In this document: piece by piece, positions 58,377-64,000 of the stretch | Layout: every line of letters starts with the position of its first letter | How positions within the stretch are numbered: position 1 is the stretch's first letter | Assembly (NCBI GenBank): GCA_907163345.1 | Contig: CAJQUN010000911.1 | Location: 83,819-147,818, forward strand | Length of the DNA stretch: 64,000 nucleotides | Direction of reading: 5' to 3' | Source: Haberlea rhodopensis | Lineage: Eukaryota; Streptophyta; Magnoliopsida; Lamiales; Gesneriaceae | Program-made: the position numbers and the translations under genes | Notes under the pieces: generated by a model | What the model saw: only the letters and a program-made list of their open reading frames with translations | Databases searched by the model: none | What the model was told of the DNA's origin: nothing

Positions 58377-59210
58377 GCAGTTACGGTGGGCATATGCGGT
58401 TACCGGCTCAAATAGAAATAAATTACAATTGAAAATTAAATGTAGTCAAAATGATAATAAAACAAAACTAAATAAAATGACGTAGCATCATAAAATAATA
58501 AAAAAACTAGATATGAACAAAAATACAACTTGAAGCATAATTATCAAATCATTTACGATTGAAAATTAAAAAGCAGTCAAAATAATAGATCACCAATCAA
58601 ATCATCATTATCATTCTGAAACTATATATAATCCAAATCATGTACTAATATTGGAAATAAAAATGTTTCACACAATATGAAACAAAAAACATAATAAATT
58701 AAAGTATCAAAATCTTCCACCATCAAATTGGGACATCGATAACTTTAAATCGACAACTTTAAATCTTTACGCGTAGAAAAACAAACGACTATTCATAAGT
58801 TCAGAAATTTAAAATGAAAGAACTTGAAATTATTGTTTATCAATGAATAAATAAGTTTCTTAATCGGCAATTTAATTTATATAAGAAAATGAGTATAACT
58901 TATACTTTAAATAATCAATAAGAAGTTAGCAAGCTGAAATATTTGTGCATTTGAAATTATAATTTGCAACTTAAACCCCTAAATATTTAATTTTATAATT
59001 TAAGACATTTTTAATATATAAAAATGCGAAAAATTGGGTGGATAGGCGGGTGGATGTGCAACAATCCAGTACTCATCCACATATGCACGGGTTGCTCAAC
59101 TTTCAACTGCAATTCTTTTTTTCGAATGTTAAAATGGACGAATACAGGTAGGTGAATGTGGATTGGACGGTGGGTTGGATCGTGCATTTTTTTTTTTTGG
59201 TACACCCCTA
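58263..59210. mobile_element. hAT-like element, host of the MULE insertion (right portion; left portion at 42971-43084)
   Basis: It starts TAGGGATGTAC and ends GTACACCCCTA, an 11-bp inverted repeat. Flanks GTTATTTT and GTTTTTTT form a near-perfect 8-bp target duplication. The interior has no coding capacity. The same element, lacking its left end, lies in the third ankyrin-locus fragment and ends at about 62969. Confidence 0.65.
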
Positions 59211-60326
59211 GTTTTTTTGGGTAGTGAAATAATTAGTTGAACAATGTATATCATGAGATAGAGGACAATTTTTTTTTTAATACAAATTATTAGGCAGACG
59301 TAGGTTAATATTTATTGGCCCATTAGTTAAAATTATCTTGATGTTCCAACATCAACCTTCTTTGAAATTTCTTGATTAAAAATTTAAAACCACTTTTGAT
59401 CTCACCCACCAAGAGAACATGAAAGCAATTTACTTGTTGTTTTCTTCCGGCGGCTGTGGAAAGGTATCAAACAATGGTGTATGGGTTGTCTAAATTGATT
59501 AAAATAACACATAAAAAATGATGCCATGAAGTCTGTATTCTGGTCAATATTTAGGAGAGAGAACCCAAATCGAGTTCGTGTTTCTCTCTCCTCATATTTT
59601 TTTTTAAATGAATTTTATATAATTAGCGGATAATTGAATTGTTATAGGTAATCTAATGTGTTATAAACTACGTTGCACAGACACTTCAAAAAATTACCTC
59701 ATACAGTGTCAGACACTCCGCAGACACAAAAACGGCAGGCACATGTGCGACACGGTCGGACACGCAAAAAAAAAAAAAATTCCGACACATGTTCGACACG
59801 CCGTGGACACGGCAAGACACTTGAGAATTGATTTTTTTATAAAAAAAAATTAAAGATTTTTTTAAAAAATTACAACTTTTTTTATTATAGAAAAATGTTT
59901 TAAAAAGTATAACTTTTTATGTAGTTTTGTGTAGTTGGAGTGGTATTTGTTGTACATTGATATCAACAATGTCATTTTGATAAAATACCAACTGAGGCTT
60001 TATTATTTAAATATTTTAAAATAGAATATTTATATTAAATTTTTTTTTGAATGAACACTATTAAAATTTTCAATTATATAAATAACCGAAAGTTTAAAAG
60101 AATTTTTTCCGCTTAGTTATATATAATAATATTATTAATCATTATACAATATTATTATTAATTAAAATTTTGATTGTTTTTAAAAATTTATATTTGTACT
60201 AATTTGAAAATTTTAAAACTAAATTCTTCAACATATATTCTACCAGCTCAAAAAATTTCGTTACTTCAACTCTTATTATTTAAGTTCGATTAATTCAAAA
60301 ATATTAATTCATTTAGGTTAATATAT
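59211..60326. other. Intergenic, old flank of the ankyrin locus
   Basis: 59211-59560 resembles 62970-63330. About 59670-59825 is a CGGACACG/ACACGCC-rich degenerate repeat of the kind found in plant MITEs. The rest is AT-rich with no exon. Confidence 0.45.
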
Positions 60327-60334
60327 CTTGTATT

Positions 60335-60737
60335 TAGGGGTGAGCATTCGGTTAACAACCAAACCGAATTAACCGAAACCGAAAAAAATCGATTTTTTTT
60401 TACAAAACCGAACAAACCGAACTTTTTTAAGAAACCGAACAAACCGAACCGATAGAATATCGGTCGGTAACCGAATTAACCGATATTTTTGAAAAATGTA
60501 AAAAAATGTAAAAAATTTATAAAAAATAAATTAAAAACTGATTTTAAAAATAAAAAAAATATGTTAGATCGGTTAAATCTGTTAACCGATATTTTTAAAA
60601 TCAAAACCGATAACCGAACCGATTTAACCGATATTTTAAAAAAATAAAACCGAACTTCCGAATTGACCGAACCGAATTTCCAAATTTATTCAGTTCGGTC
60701 GGTTATTTCGGTTAAACCGAAGTTTTGCTCACCCCTA
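60335..60737. mobile_element. hAT-type MITE, AACCGAA family
   Basis: It starts TAGGGGTGAGCATTCGGTTA and ends TTGCTCACCCCTA. The 8-bp flanks CTTGTATT and CTTGTATC match at seven of eight positions. The interior is rich in AACCGAACCGAA motifs on both arms, with no coding capacity. Confidence 0.85.
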
Positions 60738-61039
60738 CTTGTATCTGTTCCCAAATGTAAATATAAATTTAAGGGAAACAAACGAAAGTGATCTTATAAG
60801 TTGGTCAAAATTTCTTATATTTATTTTTTAGTACAGTAATATTTTTCTTGTATTTTAGGTCCTCTTTTGTCATGGCGCTAATATGACTCCTGATATTACG
60901 TATATCTTTTAGGCCATGTCAGGACTCCAGCGAAAAATGACTAAAAATATAAAAGAAGTCGAATTATTGTACTAACATCTATTTTGACAAACTAAATAGT
61001 CAAAATCCAATTTAGCTGGCTAACATACATGTCGTAAAT

Positions 61040-63430
61040 TGCTATTTCTCCTATTTTAAAACATAGAGTGATTTTCGATAGGTAATTCATTTATTTTTGT
61101 TTTTTTAAGAATAAAATGGCGTTTAGTGGAACTTTTAATTTTTTTAAAAATAAATTAAATATTCATAGGATGAGAGCTTTGTGTTTTTAAAGTTCATGTT
61201 GCTACTTCATATTCTCTTTATAAAATCAATCCGCATACAAATACAAAATTATTTCTGTAATTTGAACTTATAAAATAAGGTTTGGTGAATTCAAGTTGAT
61301 TTACAATAAATAATTATCATATAATTAACAAACGTCATATAAAAACCCAAATATACGTCATATGTCTTGTCAATCACTCTACAATAAAAAAATTAATTGT
61401 AAGGCGAGGGATCATGCATGCATGGCCCATATTCTTCTTTTAAGAATCTTTTGGCCGGACCACGGAGCCCACCACCTGCAGCCACCCACTTTATATATAT
61501 ATATATATTTGGTGATAAATTAATATGTAATTTTAAAAATAGACAGATTATCCATGTAATTTGAAAATAAGCATTTTATTTTATTGTGGGTATATTACCC
61601 TTTGTGGTTTGATATAGACATTTTACCCCAGTGATTTTGAATATAGACACTTTACCTTCTTGTTGTTGTAAAAAATGACATTCATGGATGGATATTTTGC
61701 ATATTTTCACAAACCACAATGGAGTTAAATACCTATATTCAACATTACAGATGATAATTTGTATATTTTCAAACCACATGGTTAATAACTTATTTTCAAA
61801 AATATAATGTGGTAAAATACATAGTTTCAAATCACATAGGTAATTTACCTACTTTCAAAATCACGGGACGGTTAATTCGACACTATCTATATTTTATAAG
61901 ATTTATGTTCTGGAGCAGTAAACCTTGGATCCATAGATATTCTTAAAAATTACTGACAATTAGTACTTACGAGCTGATGAAAGCAGTTGAATGGCTCTTC
62001 GTCTGAGCTTTAACTTCTCATGCTTCACTTCTTTCGATTGGTAGGTAACCTCCCATTTCTCTGAGGCACATTAATAATGATCATCAAACACAAATCAATT
62101 CGTTCCCAATTAATTATTCTTCGCATTTAGATTTTGTTATTTTATTTTACAAATAAATTTATCGATGAAATTGCACACACAATGTAAAATATCTATAATT
62201 TCAACATAAGTTCTTCCACTTTTCACAGTGGAGTGAAATTTTGTGAGTGTATAATCAAGAAGAATGAAAGGATAATTAAATATATACAAAAATACCATTT
62301 GAAGCATAATTATAAAATAATGTACAATTGAAAATCAAATATATATGATAGATCACAAATCACATCACCATCATGAAACTATATAAATCCAAATCACGTA
62401 CTAAAATTGAAACAAGAAATAAAAATGTACTCTCACAATAAGAAACAAAAAGCATAATAAATTAAAGTATTAAAATCTCCTACCATCAAGTTAGGACACC
62501 AACAACTATAAATATTTACAAGTACAAAAAAAAAGACAATTCATAATCACAAAATATAAAAAATTATTTCTTATTACTACAAGATTCATAATGAAAAATT
62601 TGAAACAACTGTTTCTCAATTAATCAATTTTTTTTCTTAATCGACAATTGAAATTATATTAGTTATACTTTAAATAATCTATAAGAAATCAGCAAGCTGA
62701 AATATGGGTGCGTTTAAAATTATAATTTGTAAATTAAAACCCTAAATATATAATTTTATAATTTAAGACAATTTTATTATATAAAAATACGGCTAATTGG
62801 ATGGGTAGTCGGGTGTAGGTGTGCAACGATCCACTACTCATCCACATATGTACGGATTTCAATTGCAACTCTTTTTTCGAATGTTAAAACTGGCTGATAC
62901 AGATAGGTGAATGCGGATTGGGCTGATGGGTTGGATCGTGCATTTTTTTTTTTTTTTTGTACACTCCTAGTTTTTTTTGGTAGTGAAATAATTAGTTGAA
63001 CAATGTATATCATGAGATAGAGGACAATTTTTTTTTATATACAAATTATTAGGTAGACGTTGGTTAATATTTATTGGCCCATTAGTTAATATATAGAAGA
63101 AATACTTGATGTCCCAACATGAACCTTCTTTGAAATTACTTGATTAAAAATTTAAAACCCACTTTTGATCTCACTCTCACCCAATGAAAAGCAATTTTCT
63201 TGTTTTTCTTCCGGCTGCCGTGGAAAGGTGTCAAACAATGGTCAATGGGTTATGTCTTGTCTAAATTGATTATAATAACAAATATAAAAATGATGCCATG
63301 AAGTCCGTATTCTGGTCAATGTTTAATCTTTTTTCCTTTCTTTCTCTACCACTAATTAGTTAATTATATCACTTAAACTTTTATCATGGCCTGAAAGTGG
63401 AACTGTAGACAAATAATTAATACATTACTT
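61040..63430. repeat. Partial third copy of the ankyrin-gene locus (intron 1, exon 1, 5' flank)
   Basis: 61040-61490 matches intron 1 of ankyrin gene 2 (about 41990-42310, for example TTGTAAGGCGAGGG). 61911-62275 matches exon 1 and its upstream flank. 62275-63330 matches the hAT-like element and beyond at 58500-59560. A stretch at about 61500-61910 is an insertion that the other copies lack. Confidence 0.8.
61971..62056 (-). pseudogene. Exon 1 of a third ankyrin/PGG gene, frameshifted
   Basis: It keeps the ATG (62056-62054), the basic peptide region and the CTC|GTAAG donor of the intact genes. It is 86 bp instead of 82, and a 4-bp insertion after codon 4 shifts the frame to an early stop. 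No exon 2-4 follows in the minus direction, so the copy is truncated as well as broken. Confidence 0.85.
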
Positions 63431-63700
63431 ATAATTTCTATCAGGTAATAACTTTTCAGTCTCAACTAATTAGATTTGAAAAAATAAAATTAATACAGTA
63501 TAATAATTTCACTGAAAATCATTACATACTTTTGTGTTCATTATAGAATTAAAAATTTAAGGGGCATAGGATGGATGATAAAGGCTGAAGTGATGTTGAT
63601 AGATTCATCTGACGTCGCATGTTCGAATCTCGTATATGACAAGTTCTCCACTGAAATATTGTGGGGGTTTGTCCTGGGTTCGGGCCCTGTTGGTCCGCTC
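63431..63700. other. Intergenic at the right edge
   Basis: It contains a GTTCGAATCTC box (about 63620) that may be a SINE fragment. No exon is recognised. Confidence 0.35.
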
Positions 63701-64000
63701 TGTCACGCCCCGAGACCAGGGCGCATGACATCGGCGTTGATTCCAAACATTAATTCAAAATCAACAAGCCTCGTTGGTACAGATCTATGATAAAAACCAG
63801 TCTACTTATTCCATTTGAAAATAATAATCGTCTTTACAATTGATGTTACAAAATACAAGTGTCTCGGATTAAATCAAGATGCGGAAGCGTAATAAAACTA
63901 ATAAATTTTCTAGAAGGTTCTTCGTGGATCGTCATCTCCAAAATTGTTCTTGTTATTCTTCCTCGATATCTTTCTTTCGTCTTTGTCTGGGAGGGGAGGT
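63701..64000 (-). mobile_element. LTR end of another gypsy-type element (continues past the window)
   Basis: Starting at 63701, TGTCACGCCCCGAGACC is the reverse complement of the LTR end at 46881-46897. Further matches to the inverted LTR end follow (GGCGTTGATTCCAA, ATCGTCTTTACAATTG). It is a related, diverged LTR in minus orientation, cut by the window edge. Confidence 0.75.

Overview
The window is nuclear DNA of a flowering plant, most likely a eudicot. It is AT-rich, its genes have short GT-AG exons in low-density, repeat-filled DNA, and its proteins are plant-specific: phloem protein 2 lectins, a thylakoid-lumen FKBP, cytochrome c6A, IMPL1, PGG-type ankyrin proteins. Exon models were built by hand from splice signals and reading phase. 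No transcript or database evidence was available.

Layout. 1-1.0 kb: last four exons of a choline kinase (+). 1.0-9.5 kb: gene-poor DNA holding a segmental duplication (about 1.7-6.96 kb and 7.7-9.45 kb). Only the first copy carries a 2.1-kb PIF/Harbinger-like insertion that contains two exons of a PMP22/Mpv17 peroxisomal membrane protein gene. 10-11.5 kb: FKBP18 (-). 12.8-16.2 kb: two phloem-lectin genes (+). 16.9-21.5 kb: IMPL1 inositol monophosphatase (-). 22.8-24.4 kb: cytochrome c6A (-). 24.5-28.6 kb: repeats, including a cluster of near-palindromes built from GGTGCATGTAA and its complement. 28.7-32.4 kb: an organelle-type HINT nucleotide hydrolase (+). 32.9-42.5 kb: two complete tandem ankyrin/PGG genes (-), with a third, broken copy of exon 1 at 62.0 kb.

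43-58 kb is a Russian-doll nest in the 5' flank of the second ankyrin gene. A hAT-like element is interrupted by a Mutator-like element (MULE). The MULE carries a plant-mobile-domain (PMD) gene (+) facing a truncated transposase (-). The transposase is split by a chromodomain Ty3/gypsy retrotransposon, whose 3' LTR is split by a solo LTR. 58-64 kb: ankyrin-locus remnants, a hAT-type MITE with its target duplication, and the start of another LTR at the right edge.

The host genes are mostly plastid or organelle housekeeping functions (FKBP18, IMPL1, cytochrome c6A, HINT) and phloem or defence-related families (PP2, ankyrin/PGG). HINT2, IMPL1 and PP2-A9 are, from memory, near neighbours in Arabidopsis (At1g31160, At1g31190, At1g31200), so part of this block may be ancestral synteny. 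The most notable items are the PMD/MULE composite flanked by 154-bp direct repeats, the filled-versus-empty-site capture of PMP22 exons, non-canonical splice donors in two genes, and the palindrome cluster.
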